A DNA stretch of 64,000 bases from JBBRZM01 sp963813635 (GTDB lineage Bacteria > Actinomycetota > Acidimicrobiia > IMCC26256 > JBBRZM01), in NCBI GenBank assembly GCA_963813635.1, contig CAWEZO010000011.1, forward strand, positions 372,001 to 436,000, given 5' to 3'. Below the pieces are notes generated by a model. It was not told the origin of the DNA. It was given only the letters and a program-made list of their open reading frames with translations, and ran no database searches. Shown here piece after piece: positions 44,986 to 54,671 of this stretch (position 1 is its first letter; every line of letters starts with the position of its first letter). The position numbers and the translations under genes are program-made.

Positions 44986-46991
44986 ATGCTCGACTACGCG
45001 TGGCTCATCCCGTTCCTTCCCGCGGTCTCGTTCGTCGCGATCCTCTTCTTCGGCAAGCGCATGCCGAAGAAGGGCGCCGAGATGGGCATCGCCGCGGTCG
45101 GCGCGTCGTTCGTGCTCTCGTGCGTCACGGCCGTGCAGTGGATCAACCGGGTCGAGGACGCGAAGCACGAAGTCGTGAAGCCGGTGATCAACAACGTCAC
45201 GTGGTGGCAGAACGGGTTGGTGAAGTTCGACGTCGGCACGCAGATCGACGGGCTGGCCGTGATGATGCTGTTCGTCGTCTCGCTGGTCGCGTTGCTCGTA
45301 CACGTCTATTCCACGGCGTACATGAAAGGCGACCGGCGGTTCACGTTCTATTACGCCGGGCTCAGCCTGTTCACGGCGTCGATGCTCCTGCTCGTCGTGG
45401 CGTCCAACACGGTCGAGCTGCTCGTCGGATGGGAGCTGGTGGGCCTGTGCTCGTTCATGCTCATCGGACACTGGTGGGAGGAAGGCGCCAACTCCGACGC
45501 CGCGCTCAAAGCCTTCTTCACCACCCGCACCGGCGACATCGGGCTGATGATCGGCATCATCATCACGTTCTTTGCCGCGGGCACGTTCAGCATCGTTGGC
45601 ATCAACGCGTACGCGCTGAGCCGCGGTGCCGATCACACACTGATGCTTGTCGGCGCGTCATGTCTGCTGCTCGGCATCATCGGGAAGAGCGGGCAGTTCC
45701 CGTTGCATACATGGTTGCCCGACGCGATGGCGGGCCCCACTCCGGTGTCCGCCCTCATCCACGCCGCCACGATGGTCGTCGCCGGCGTCTACCTCGGCGC
45801 CCGGCTCTATCCCGTCTTCTTCAGCGGGTTCTCGATCGGCCACGGCGGCGTCAATGCCATGGCGCTCATCGGCGGCATCACGATCATCATCGGCGCCGTG
45901 CTGGCGTTCGTCCAAGACGACATCAAGAAGGTGCTGGCCTACTCGACGATCAGTCAGATCGGGTACATGGTCATGGCCCTCGGGGTCGGCGCGTGGACGG
46001 CCGCGGTGTTCCACCTCTTCACCCACGTGTTCTTCAAGGCGCTGCTGTTCCTCGGTGCCGGGTCGGTGAGTCACTCCGGGCGTCGCACCATTCCTTCGAC
46101 ATGAAGAAGGACATGGGCGGCCTGCGCAAGTACATGCCGATCACGTACGTCACCTTCATGATCGGGAGCCTGGCGCTCGCCGGCATCTTCCCGTTCGCCG
46201 GCTTCTGGTCGAAGGACGAGATCCTGGTCACCGTGGGCCATGGCGGCTACTCGTTCTTCCTGTATGTCGGGCTCGCGGGCGCAGTGATGACCGCGGCCTA
46301 CATGACTCGCTGCGTGTACCTCACGTTCTTCGGCGAGTTCCGGGGCCACGGCGAGCCGCACGAGTCGTCACCTGCGATCACGGTTCCGTTGGTCATCCTC
46401 GCGGCGTTCTCGGCTCTTGCCGGCTTCATCAACGCGAGCCCCTTCGGCATCGAGAAGTTCAAGGACTGGGTCGAGCCCAACTTCGTGTTCCCCGCGCTGG
46501 TGCATCCCGACTTCGACTACGCGAAGGCCACGATCTCCCTCATTGTCGCGGTGGTCGGTATCGGCATCGCGGCGTACTACTTCTTCCGGCGCGAAGAGCT
46601 CGGCGCGTTGAAGGGACTCACGGAGCGCAACAAGGCTGCCCACGCCGGCTACACGTTCCTCGTCAACAAGTACTACCTCGACGTGCTCGAAACCGACATC
46701 GTCGTCGGCAGCATCAAAGGCCCGATCGCACGTGCGGCGTACTGGGTCAACCAACACGTGATCGACCGCACCGTTGATCTCATGGGCATCGGGGCCCGCC
46801 GGGCCGGGCGCTTCACGTATGACGTCGTCGACCAGCGGGTGGTCGACGGCGCGGTCAACGGGATCGCCGACACCACGGGCGAGACCGGCGGATTGCTTCG
46901 CTACGTCCAATCGGGCCGCGTGCAGCGCTACGCGCTCACCTTGTTCGCGGCGGTGGGGCTGTTGAGCCTCGCCCTCGTGCTGTTCAACTGA
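44986..46991 (+). CDS. nuoL2: NADH-quinone oxidoreductase-type subunit L, second complex I (one frameshift)
   Basis: This ND5-type subunit has about 668 residues after repair. It includes LLVGWELVGLCSFMLIGHWW with the pumping Glu, IGKSGQFPLHTWLPDAMAGPTPVSALIHAATMV (given in part), DIKKVLAYSTISQIGYMVMA and, after a shift near 46078, HHSFDMKKDMGGLRKYMPIT. The C-terminal lateral helix region (FTYDVVDQRVVDGAVNGIAD) is present, so the pump has its full-length arm. Confidence 0.93.
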
Positions 46992-47007
46992 GAAGGGACT
47001 CCCTGCG

Positions 47008-48576
47008 ATGAACTGGTTCGACGAGTCGGCGCTGACCCTGGCGGTCTTCACCCCCATCGTCGGCATGGCGATCGTGCTGCTCATACCGAAGGCCCACGAG
47101 CAGGCGATGAAGGTCGTGGCGCTGCTCACGTCGCTCGTCACCCTCGGCGTGGGTGTCGGGATCCTCTCGCGCTTCGACTTCGACCACTCCGCGCGAATTG
47201 GCAGGTTCGAAATCGACACCTCGTGGATCGACGTGATCCACAGCCGTTACCACATGGGAATCGACGGCATCTCGCTCCCGCTCCTGCTCCTGTCGATGCT
47301 CATCACGACCGCCTGCATCATCTACTCGTGGAACCACTTTCCCGCGCCCCACAACCCCAAGGGGTTCCTCGCGCTGATGCTGCTGCTCGAGGTGGGCATG
47401 AACGGCACGTTCTGTGCCCTCGACCTCATCCTCTTCTTCGTCTTCTTCGAGCTCGTGTTGCTTCCCATGTTCTTCATGATCGGGGTGTGGGGCGGCCCCA
47501 GACGCGAGTACGCATCGATCAAGTTCTTCCTCTTCACCCTGTTCGGCTCCGCGCTGATGCTGCTGAGCTTCATTGCACTGTTCTTCCTCGTCGACGTGCC
47601 GCGCAGCATGACCGTCGACCACTTCAATCACACGTTCGACATGGTGTTGCTGGCGAAAGCCGGCGGGAGGGAGCTCGTCAGCTCCACGCAGCTCCTGATC
47701 TTCGCCGGCATGTTTCTCGGGTTCGCGATCAAAGTGCCGATGTTTCCGTTCCATACGTGGCTGCCCGACGCGCATACGGAGGCACCCACGGTCGGCTCGG
47801 TGCTGCTGGCCGCGATTCTGCTGAAGCTCGGCGCCTACGGGTTCATCCGGATCGCGTTGCCGATTCTCCCGGAGGCGGCGCGCGACTGGGCGCCGTGGAT
47901 CGGGCTGCTTGCCGTGATCGGCATCATCTACGGCGCGCTCGCGTGCCTCGCGCAGCGAGATATGAAGCGACTCATCGCGTTCTCGTCGGTCGCGCACATG
48001 GGCTTCGTGATGCTCGGCATCGCGACGCTCACGACGTTCGGCATCAACGCCGCGGTCTTCGGCATGGTGGCGCACGGCCTCATCACCGGCATGCTGTTCT
48101 TCATCGCCGGATCGGTGCAGGAACGTTTCGAGACCCGTGAGCTCAGCCGGCTCGGGGGCCTGCTCACGCAAGCGCCGAAGCTGGGATGGATTCTCGGCTT
48201 CTGCGCGATGGCCTCGCTCGGCCTCCCGGGCCTGGCCGGCTTCTGGGGAGAGTTCCCGGCGATTCTGTCGGCGTACAGCCCCGCGGCCGGAATCTCCGAG
48301 GTCACCTTCCGCGTCTACATGACGGTCGCCGCGATCGGCACCGTCCTCGCTTCCGGTTACCTGCTCTGGATGTTGCAGCGGGTCGCGTTCGGCACGCCGA
48401 AGGCCGAGTGGGAGGGCACGCACATCCACGACGTGCACGTGTCCGAGTGGATCGCGTGGACGCCGTTGCTGCTCCTGATCGTGGTGCTCGGCGTGTTCCC
48501 CAACCTGCTCTTCCGCATGACCGATCCCGCGGTGACCCACTTGGTGGGCGGCATGTCGAGAGTGCTCGGCGGCTGA
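47008..48576 (+). CDS. nuoM2: NADH-quinone oxidoreductase-type subunit M, second complex I
   Basis: This intact 522-residue ND4-type subunit starts at ATG 47008, 16 bases after nuoL2. It has LILFFVFFELVLLPMFFMIG with the Glu, AIKVPMFPFHTWLPDAHTEAPTVGSVLLAAILLK (given in part) and DMKRLIAFSSVAHMGFVMLG. All three antiporter-like subunits (L, M, N) occur in this operon, so pumping stoichiometry could match that of the full complex. Confidence 0.95.
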   Translation: MNWFDESALTLAVFTPIVGMAIVLLIPKAHEQAMKVVALLTSLVTLGVGVGILSRFDFDHSARIGRFEIDTSWIDVIHSRYHMGIDGISLPLLLLSMLITTACIIYSWNHFPAPHNPKGFLALMLLLEVGMNGTFCALDLILFFVFFELVLLPMFFMIGVWGGPRREYASIKFFLFTLFGSALMLLSFIALFFLVDVPRSMTVDHFNHTFDMVLLAKAGGRELVSSTQLLIFAGMFLGFAIKVPMFPFHTWLPDAHTEAPTVGSVLLAAILLKLGAYGFIRIALPILPEAARDWAPWIGLLAVIGIIYGALACLAQRDMKRLIAFSSVAHMGFVMLGIATLTTFGINAAVFGMVAHGLITGMLFFIAGSVQERFETRELSRLGGLLTQAPKLGWILGFCAMASLGLPGLAGFWGEFPAILSAYSPAAGISEVTFRVYMTVAAIGTVLASGYLLWMLQRVAFGTPKAEWEGTHIHDVHVSEWIAWTPLLLLIVVLGVFPNLLFRMTDPAVTHLVGGMSRVLGG

Positions 48577-48579
48577 CTG

Positions 48580-50049
48580 ATGAGCCCCCGTTTCGACTAC
48601 CACGCGCTCGCCCCCGAGATCATCCTCTCGGCGACGATCGTCGTGGTGCTCCTCGCCGACTTCTTCTTCAAGGAGCGCTCACGCTGGCAGACGTCACGGA
48701 TTGCGAGCGTCGGCGTGCTCGCCGCGCTCGTACCGGTGATCACCCTCGCGGTCGACGGCACGACGCGATCGATGTTCGACGGCGCCTACATGGTCGACAA
48801 CTACGCGATCGCGTTCAAAGGCTTCTTCCTTGTGGTCGCGTACGTGACCCTGCTGCTGTCGGTCGACTACATCAGCGAGGGTGACTACTACCAGGGTGAG
48901 TACTACTTCCTCATGCTCACGTCGGTCCTCGGGATGCTGTTCATGGCATCGGCACGCGACCTCATCTCGATCTTCGTCGCGCTCGAGACGATCTCCATTC
49001 CCACCTTCGTGCTCGCTGGGTGGCGCAAGCACGACCCGAAGTCCAACGAGGCCGCGATCAAGTACTACCTGATCGGTGTGCTGTCGTCGGCCGTGATGTT
49101 GTACGGCATGTCGTTCATCTTCGGGTTGAGCGGCTCCACGTTGCTGTCCGACATCAGCCGCTACGCCTTCCGGCAGGGCGCCGACATACCGCTCTTCCTG
49201 GTGGCGATCTTCCTCACGCTGGTCGGCTTCGCGTTCAAGGTGAGCGCGGTGCCGTTCCACTTCTGGGCGCCCGACACGTACGAGGGATCGCCCACGCCGG
49301 TCACCGCGTTCCTGTCGGTCGCGTCGAAAGCGGGCGGCTTCGTCGCCCTGCTCACCATCGTGTATTTCGGCTTCTTCTTCGCGCCCGAGGGTTGGCAGCC
49401 AATCCTGTGGGCGCTGGCGGCAGCGTCGATGACGATCGGCAATCTCACCGCACTGCGTCAGACCAACATCGTGCGCATGCTGGCGTACTCGTCGATCGCC
49501 CAGGGTGGATTCATCCTGGTGCCGCTCGCGGTAGCCGCCGACGGCACTGCGGCACGTTCCTCGTTCGAAGCCGTAGTCATCTACCTGTTGATCTACGGCG
49601 CGATGAACCTCGGCGCGTTCGCGGTCGTGATCGCAGTGGCGCGGCGCACGCGATCGGGCGAGATCGATTCGTATTCCGGGCTTGGCCAGACAGCGCCTGC
49701 GCTCGCAACGCTGATGTCGGTGTTCCTGTTCTCCCTCGCGGGTCTGCCGCCGCTCGCGGGCTGGTTCGCCAAGTTCGTGATGTTCCGTGCCGTGTTCGAT
49801 GCCGGCACGCCGGCCGCGATCACCCTCGGTGTGATCGCGGCCGTCAACTCGGTGATCGCGTTCTTCTATTACGCGGCAGTCGTGCGTCGCATGTGGTTGC
49901 ACGATGCACCGGAGGGTGCCGTCATGGCGGAGCCGACGCTCCCGCCGGCGCTCAGCATGGCCATCGGTCTCACCGCGGCGGTCGTGCTCGTGATCGGCAT
50001 CTACCCACAGCTCTTCGCGCGCATCGGCGAGCTCGCCGCCCGCGGCTGA
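48580..50049 (+). CDS. nuoN2: NADH-quinone oxidoreductase-type subunit N, second complex I
   Basis: This intact 489-residue ND2-type subunit starts at ATG 48580. It includes LISIFVALETISIPTFVLAG with the Glu, FKVSAVPFHFWAPDTYEGSPTPVTAFLSVASKAG (given in part) and IVRMLAYSSIAQGGFILVP. It is the last nuo gene; the methyltransferase follows 14 bases later on the same strand and is probably co-transcribed. Confidence 0.95.
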   Translation: MSPRFDYHALAPEIILSATIVVVLLADFFFKERSRWQTSRIASVGVLAALVPVITLAVDGTTRSMFDGAYMVDNYAIAFKGFFLVVAYVTLLLSVDYISEGDYYQGEYYFLMLTSVLGMLFMASARDLISIFVALETISIPTFVLAGWRKHDPKSNEAAIKYYLIGVLSSAVMLYGMSFIFGLSGSTLLSDISRYAFRQGADIPLFLVAIFLTLVGFAFKVSAVPFHFWAPDTYEGSPTPVTAFLSVASKAGGFVALLTIVYFGFFFAPEGWQPILWALAAASMTIGNLTALRQTNIVRMLAYSSIAQGGFILVPLAVAADGTAARSSFEAVVIYLLIYGAMNLGAFAVVIAVARRTRSGEIDSYSGLGQTAPALATLMSVFLFSLAGLPPLAGWFAKFVMFRAVFDAGTPAAITLGVIAAVNSVIAFFYYAAVVRRMWLHDAPEGAVMAEPTLPPALSMAIGLTAAVVLVIGIYPQLFARIGELAARG

Positions 50050-50063
50050 ACGACCGCCCGGTC

Positions 50064-51222
50064 GTGAGAAGCGTCGCCGATCAGATCCGGGACGCGATCC
50101 ACCGGGAAGGCCCGATTCCGTTCGAACGGTTCATGGAGCTCGCGTTGTACGGGGAACCCGACGGTTTCTTCGCCAGAGCGCACGGCGCGGGCGGCACCGG
50201 GGCCGACTTCGTCACGAGCCCGGAACGGACGCCGCTGTTCGGGATGCTCGTCGCGCGCTCTCGACCAGTGGTGGGACGAGCTCGGGCGGCCCGACCCGTT
50301 CGTCGTCATCGAAGCCGGCGCGGGGCGGGGCAAGCTCGCCGCCGACGTGCTGACCGCGGACCCGAGCTGCGCGCCCGCGTTGCGATATGTGCTCGTCGAG
50401 CGATCGGCCGCGCTGCGCGACGCGCAACGCGAGCTGCTGGTCATCGAGCCGCTCGAGGACACGCTCGGACCGGCCATGCCGAGCGAAGGTGACGAGCCGC
50501 CGGTGCCGGTCACGGGCGTCGGGCCGATCGTCAGCTCACTGCCCGAGCTCCCGTCGACTCCCGTCACCGGTGTCGTGCTCGCCAACGAGCTGCTCGACAA
50601 CCTCCCGTTCCGCATCGTCGAACGCGTCGCGGACGGCTGGGCCGAGGTGCGCGTGGGGGTCGACGGTGAGACCTTCATCGAAGCGCTGGTACCCGCGCTC
50701 GACGAGCTCGCTGCCGAGGCCGACGCCGTCGCCGCGGAGGCATACGTCGGTGACGGCCGGCGGCTGCCCGTTCCCACCGGGATCGCCTGCTGGCTCGAGT
50801 CCTGCAGCGCGACGCTGCATCGCGGCGTCGTCGGCATCATCGATTACGCGGCCACCGCCGCCGAGCTCGTCGAGCGCGGTCAGAACGGCTGGCTGCGCAC
50901 GTATCAAGGCCATTGGCGCGGCGACGATCCACTCGTCGAACCGGGCAGCCGGGACATCACCTGTGACGTGCCGATCGAGCACTTGCAGGCAGTCGCTACT
51001 CGAACGGGATTGACCTTCGAGCGGTGCGGCTCTCAGGCCGGCTGGCTTCGCGAGCTCGGCCTCGACGAGCTCGCTGCCGAGGCCCGGTCGGCGTGGCAGG
51101 CCCGAGCCCACATCGGTGACCTCGAGGCCATCGCTCATCGAAGCCGCGTCACCGAGGCCGCTGCCCTCGTCGATGCCGACGGTCTGGGCGCGCACTGGGT
51201 GATCGTAATGGCGCGGCGGTAG
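50064..51222 (+). CDS. MidA/NDUFAF7-family SAM-dependent methyltransferase (one frameshift)
   Basis: GTG 50064 opens with VADQIRDAIHREGPIPFERFMELALYGEPDGFF (given in part), the DUF185 family N-terminus, and FVTSPERTPLFGMLVAR. A shift near 50258 leads into the SAM-binding motif FVVIEAGAGRGKLAADVL and VVLANELLDNLPFRIVER. GVVGIIDYAATAAELVERG follows. Repaired length is about 386 residues. In eukaryotes NDUFAF7 methylates an Arg of the NuoD homologue NDUFS2 during complex I assembly. Its place right behind nuoN2 suggests the same substrate here, by inference. Confidence 0.85.
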
Positions 51223-51262
51223 GCTGACGCCGCCCACCAGCCCCACACGAAAAGGGGAACGA

Positions 51263-53227
51263 ATGTCGGAAGCCACGATCGATGCGTTGCTCACCGAGGG
51301 TCGCACGTTCCCGCCGCCGGAGCCGTTCAAACGCGACTCGCTGACCGTCAGTAGCGACCTCTACGCCGAAGCCGAGACCGACTACGAAGGATTCTGGGCC
51401 CGCCAGGCCGTCGAGCTGCTCGACTGGTTCGAGGACTGGCACACCGTGCTCGAGTGGAAGCTGCCGTTCGCGAAGTGGTTCGTCGGCGGCAAGCTCAACG
51501 TGAGCTACAACTGTCTCGACCGTCATGTCACCGCCGGTCACGGCGACCAGATCGCGTACCACTGGGAGGGCGAGCCCGGCGACACCCGCACGATCACGTA
51601 CGCGCAGTTGCTCGACGACGTCAGCCGCCTCGCCAACGCGCTGAAGGCGCTCGGCGTCGGCAAAGGCGACCGCGTCAACATCTACCTGGGCATGGTGCCC
51701 GAGCTGCCGATGGCGCTGCTGGCGTGTTCCCGAATCGGCGCGGCGCATTCGGTTGTCTTCGGCGGCTTCTCCGCCGACTCGCTACGTGACCGGATCAACG
51801 ACGCCGAGGCCAAGGTCCTGATCACCGGTGACGGCGCCTGGCGCCGCGGCTCGATCGTGCCGCTCAAGGAGACGGCCGATGCCGCCGTTGCCGATTGTCC
51901 CTCGATCGAGAAGGTGCTCGTGCTGCGACGCACCGAGCAGGACGTTCCGATGACCGACGGACGAGACGTCTGGTGGCACGACGTCGTGCCGCAGCAATCG
52001 GCCGATTGCACACCCGAGCCGATGGACAGCGAGGACCTGCTCTATCTGCTGTACACGAGCGGCACCACGGCGCGCCCGAAGGGGATCATGCACACGACCG
52101 GCGGCTATCTGACGCAGGTCGCGTCCACACACAAGCACGTGTTCGACCTCCACCCCGACACCGACGTGTACTGGTGCGCGGCCGATGTCGGGTGGGTGAC
52201 CGGCCACAGCTACATCGTGTACGGGCCCCTCACCAACCGCACCACGAGCGTCATGTACGAGGGCACGCCCGACTTTCCCGACAAGGACCGCTTCTGGTCG
52301 ATCATCGAGCAGTACAAGGTCACCACCCTCTACACGGCTCCGACGGCCATCCGAACGTTCATGAAGTGGGGTGCCGAGTATCCCGACAAGCACGACCTGT
52401 CATCACTGCGGCTGCTCGGCACCGTCGGCGAGCCCATCAATCCCGAAGCGTGGGTCTGGTACTGGAAGCAGATCGGTGGCGAGCACTGTCCGGTCGTCGA
52501 CACGTGGTGGCAGACGGAGACCGGCGCCATCCTGCTCAGCCCGCTGCCCGGCGCGACCACGCTCAAGCCCGGCAGCGCGACGTTCCCGCTCCCCGGTATC
52601 AGTGCCGACGTCGTCGACGACCAGGCCGAATCGGTGCCGATCCCCGGTGGCGGTTACCTCGTGCTCACACAGCCGTGGCCCGCGATGCTCCGCGGCATCT
52701 GGGGCGATCCCGAGCGCTACCACGACACGTACTGGACGCGCTTCGACGGCAAGTACTTCGCGGGCAACGGCGCGAAGCGCGACGAGGAGGGGTACTACTG
52801 GCTGCTCGGTCGTGTCGACGACGTGATGCTCATCAGCGGCCACAACATCTCGACGGCCGAGGTCGAGCACGCGCTGGTCGGTCACCCCCTCGTTGCCGAA
52901 GCCACGGTGATCGGCAGAGTCGACGCGACAACGGGCCAGGCAATCAGCGCGTTCGTCACCTTGCGCGCCGGCAACGAGCCGAGCGACGCGCTCGCCACCG
53001 AGCTGCGCGAGCACGTCAGTCGGCACATCGGGCCGATCGCGAAGCCGAAGACGATCCTCTTCACCGAAGATCTCCCGAAGACCCGCTCGGGCAAGATCAT
53101 GCGGCGGCTGTTGCGCAACGTGGCCGAGGACGAGGCGCTTGGCGACACCACCACGCTCGCCGACCCGACCGTCGTCGAGGGCATCAAATCCCGCTACCTC
53201 GCGGACGCGCCGACCGACGAGGGGTGA
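51263..53227 (+). CDS. acs: Acetyl-CoA synthetase
   Basis: This intact 654-residue AMP-forming acetate-CoA ligase starts at ATG 51263 with AAAGGGG about seven bases before it. It has the N-terminal Acs domain (YEGFWARQAVELLDWFEDW), FGGFSADSLRDRINDAEAKV, the P-loop LLYTSGTTARPKGIMHTTGG, DTWWQTETGAILLSPLPG with the acetate-pocket Trp, and the C-terminal catalytic Lys in PKTRSGKIMRRLLRN. That Lys is acetylated for control in many bacteria. It overlaps the next gene by four bases (GTGA). Confidence 0.95.
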   Translation: MSEATIDALLTEGRTFPPPEPFKRDSLTVSSDLYAEAETDYEGFWARQAVELLDWFEDWHTVLEWKLPFAKWFVGGKLNVSYNCLDRHVTAGHGDQIAYHWEGEPGDTRTITYAQLLDDVSRLANALKALGVGKGDRVNIYLGMVPELPMALLACSRIGAAHSVVFGGFSADSLRDRINDAEAKVLITGDGAWRRGSIVPLKETADAAVADCPSIEKVLVLRRTEQDVPMTDGRDVWWHDVVPQQSADCTPEPMDSEDLLYLLYTSGTTARPKGIMHTTGGYLTQVASTHKHVFDLHPDTDVYWCAADVGWVTGHSYIVYGPLTNRTTSVMYEGTPDFPDKDRFWSIIEQYKVTTLYTAPTAIRTFMKWGAEYPDKHDLSSLRLLGTVGEPINPEAWVWYWKQIGGEHCPVVDTWWQTETGAILLSPLPGATTLKPGSATFPLPGISADVVDDQAESVPIPGGGYLVLTQPWPAMLRGIWGDPERYHDTYWTRFDGKYFAGNGAKRDEEGYYWLLGRVDDVMLISGHNISTAEVEHALVGHPLVAEATVIGRVDATTGQAISAFVTLRAGNEPSDALATELREHVSRHIGPIAKPKTILFTEDLPKTRSGKIMRRLLRNVAEDEALGDTTTLADPTVVEGIKSRYLADAPTDEG

Positions 53228-53724
53228 CGTCGGCGCAGACGTTTCCTCCTGAGCACTGGACCTGGCGAGACGACCAGGTCGAGCCGGGGCCGGCGGCGGT
53301 CATCGACCTCGACGGCGTCCTCTCCGACGCGGTCAGCCGTCAGCATTATCTCGAGTCGCCGCGTCCCGACTGGCCGGCGTTCTTCGCGGCGTGCGGCGAT
53401 GATCCCGTGATCGAGGAGGTCAAGGTGCTGCTCGATCTGCTCGACCCCGGGCTTCGCGTCGTGTTGCTCACCGCGCGGCCGGTGCGGGTGCACGAGCTCA
53501 CCGAGGCGTGGCTGCAGCGGTACGCCATCCGCTGGGACCTGCTGATCATGCGGCCGTGGGGCGACTACGAGATGTCACGCGACTTCAAGCACTCGTCATT
53601 GTGGGACCTGCGTTCCTACGGCTTCGATCTCAAGCTTGCGATCGAAGACGATCGTCGCAACGTCGAGATGTTCCGTTCCGAAGGCGTGCCCTGCATGTAC
53701 TTCCATTCCGGCTATTACGACTGA
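53224..53724 (+). CDS. HAD-like hydrolase, similar to polynucleotide kinase 3'-phosphatase domains
   Basis: This 166-residue protein starts at the GTG overlapping the acs stop. The first HAD motif is AAVIDLDGVLSDAVSRQHYL (nucleophile Asp), the second LRVVLLTARPVRVHELTEAW (Thr), and the last DLKLAIEDDRRNVEMFRSEG (acidic pair). The order and spacing match PNKP-type phosphatase and related predicted hydrolases. The substrate is unknown. Coupling to acs suggests joint expression but gives no clear metabolic link. Confidence 0.7.
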   Translation: MTSAQTFPPEHWTWRDDQVEPGPAAVIDLDGVLSDAVSRQHYLESPRPDWPAFFAACGDDPVIEEVKVLLDLLDPGLRVVLLTARPVRVHELTEAWLQRYAIRWDLLIMRPWGDYEMSRDFKHSSLWDLRSYGFDLKLAIEDDRRNVEMFRSEGVPCMYFHSGYYD

Positions 53725-53739
53725 TCAGGCACGACCGGC

Positions 53740-54567
53740 ATGCTCGAGGCGACGCTGCTCGCGCTCGGCTCCGCCGTGCTCCACACGACGTGGAACCTCA
53801 TCATCAAGACGAGCGAGGCGCGTTTTCTCACCGCTTGGGGCCTCTACCTCGCAGGCGCGCTCCTGTTTCTGCCGGTGCTGCCGTTCGTCGGGGTGCCGGG
53901 CGCTGCCGTGCTCCCGTACCTCGTCGCGTCGAGCGCGGTGCACGTCTTCTACGTGGCCGCGCTCGTGCGCGCCTACCACCATGGCGACTTTTCGCTCGCG
54001 TATCCGCTCGCACGTGGTGGTGGCGCGCTTCTTGCCGCGCTCGGCGGGGTGTGCTTCCTGGGTGACGTGCTCCCGGCGCTCGCCTGGCTCGCGATCGCCA
54101 TCGTCGTCGCGGGGCTGGCCTCGTTCGTACGCCCGAGTGTCTCGCGGGCGGCGCTGCTGTGGGCCGGGCTCACCGCCGCAACCATTGGCACGTACACCAC
54201 CCTCGACTCCGAAGGCGCCCGGCGAAGCAGCGGGCTCGGCTACGGCATTGCCATCGTGGGCGGTGCCACGCTCGCGCTGACGGCCGCCGGGGTCGCACGG
54301 GGACGGAGCCCGGCACTGCTGCGCTCCGTGCGCGGCAACTGGCGCCGCTATCTCGTCGCGGGCGCCTGCCTCACCCTTGCGTATTCGATGGTGCTCACCG
54401 CCGTACGCCTCGCACCGGTGGGGTACGTCGCCGCGCTGCGGGAGTCGTCGGTGGTGCTCGGCGCGGGGGCCGGATGGTTGCTGCTGCACGAGCGACTTGG
54501 TCGGGCCCGCCTCGCGTCGTCCGCGGTCGTGACGGCCGGGCTCGTTCTGCTCGTTGTGTGGCGCTGA
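53740..54567 (+). CDS. EamA/DMT-family transporter
   Basis: This 275-residue membrane protein has about ten helices in two similar halves. The first half starts with TLLALGSAVLHTTWNLIIKT, a typical EamA opening. The first half ends near DVLPALAWLAIAIVVAGLAS and the second near RLGRARLASSAVVTAGLVLL, each with the closing helix of an EamA repeat. Substrates of the drug/metabolite superfamily cannot be deduced from sequence. It lies 15 bases after the HAD gene. Confidence 0.8.
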   Translation: MLEATLLALGSAVLHTTWNLIIKTSEARFLTAWGLYLAGALLFLPVLPFVGVPGAAVLPYLVASSAVHVFYVAALVRAYHHGDFSLAYPLARGGGALLAALGGVCFLGDVLPALAWLAIAIVVAGLASFVRPSVSRAALLWAGLTAATIGTYTTLDSEGARRSSGLGYGIAIVGGATLALTAAGVARGRSPALLRSVRGNWRRYLVAGACLTLAYSMVLTAVRLAPVGYVAALRESSVVLGAGAGWLLLHERLGRARLASSAVVTAGLVLLVVWR

Positions 54568-54671
54568 GCGCGCGATGCGTGACCGCTCGCCGGATCTTGA
54601 CCAAATCTTTGCGTCTCGCGGGAACGAGTGGCGCATACTGAGCGTTCTCGTCGTGACAGAGGTGAAGTGCA

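Noticed and set aside
46984..49902. Long minus-strand frames opposite nuoM2 and nuoN2
   Set aside because: Same reasoning: strongly charged shadow translations opposite intact membrane-protein genes.
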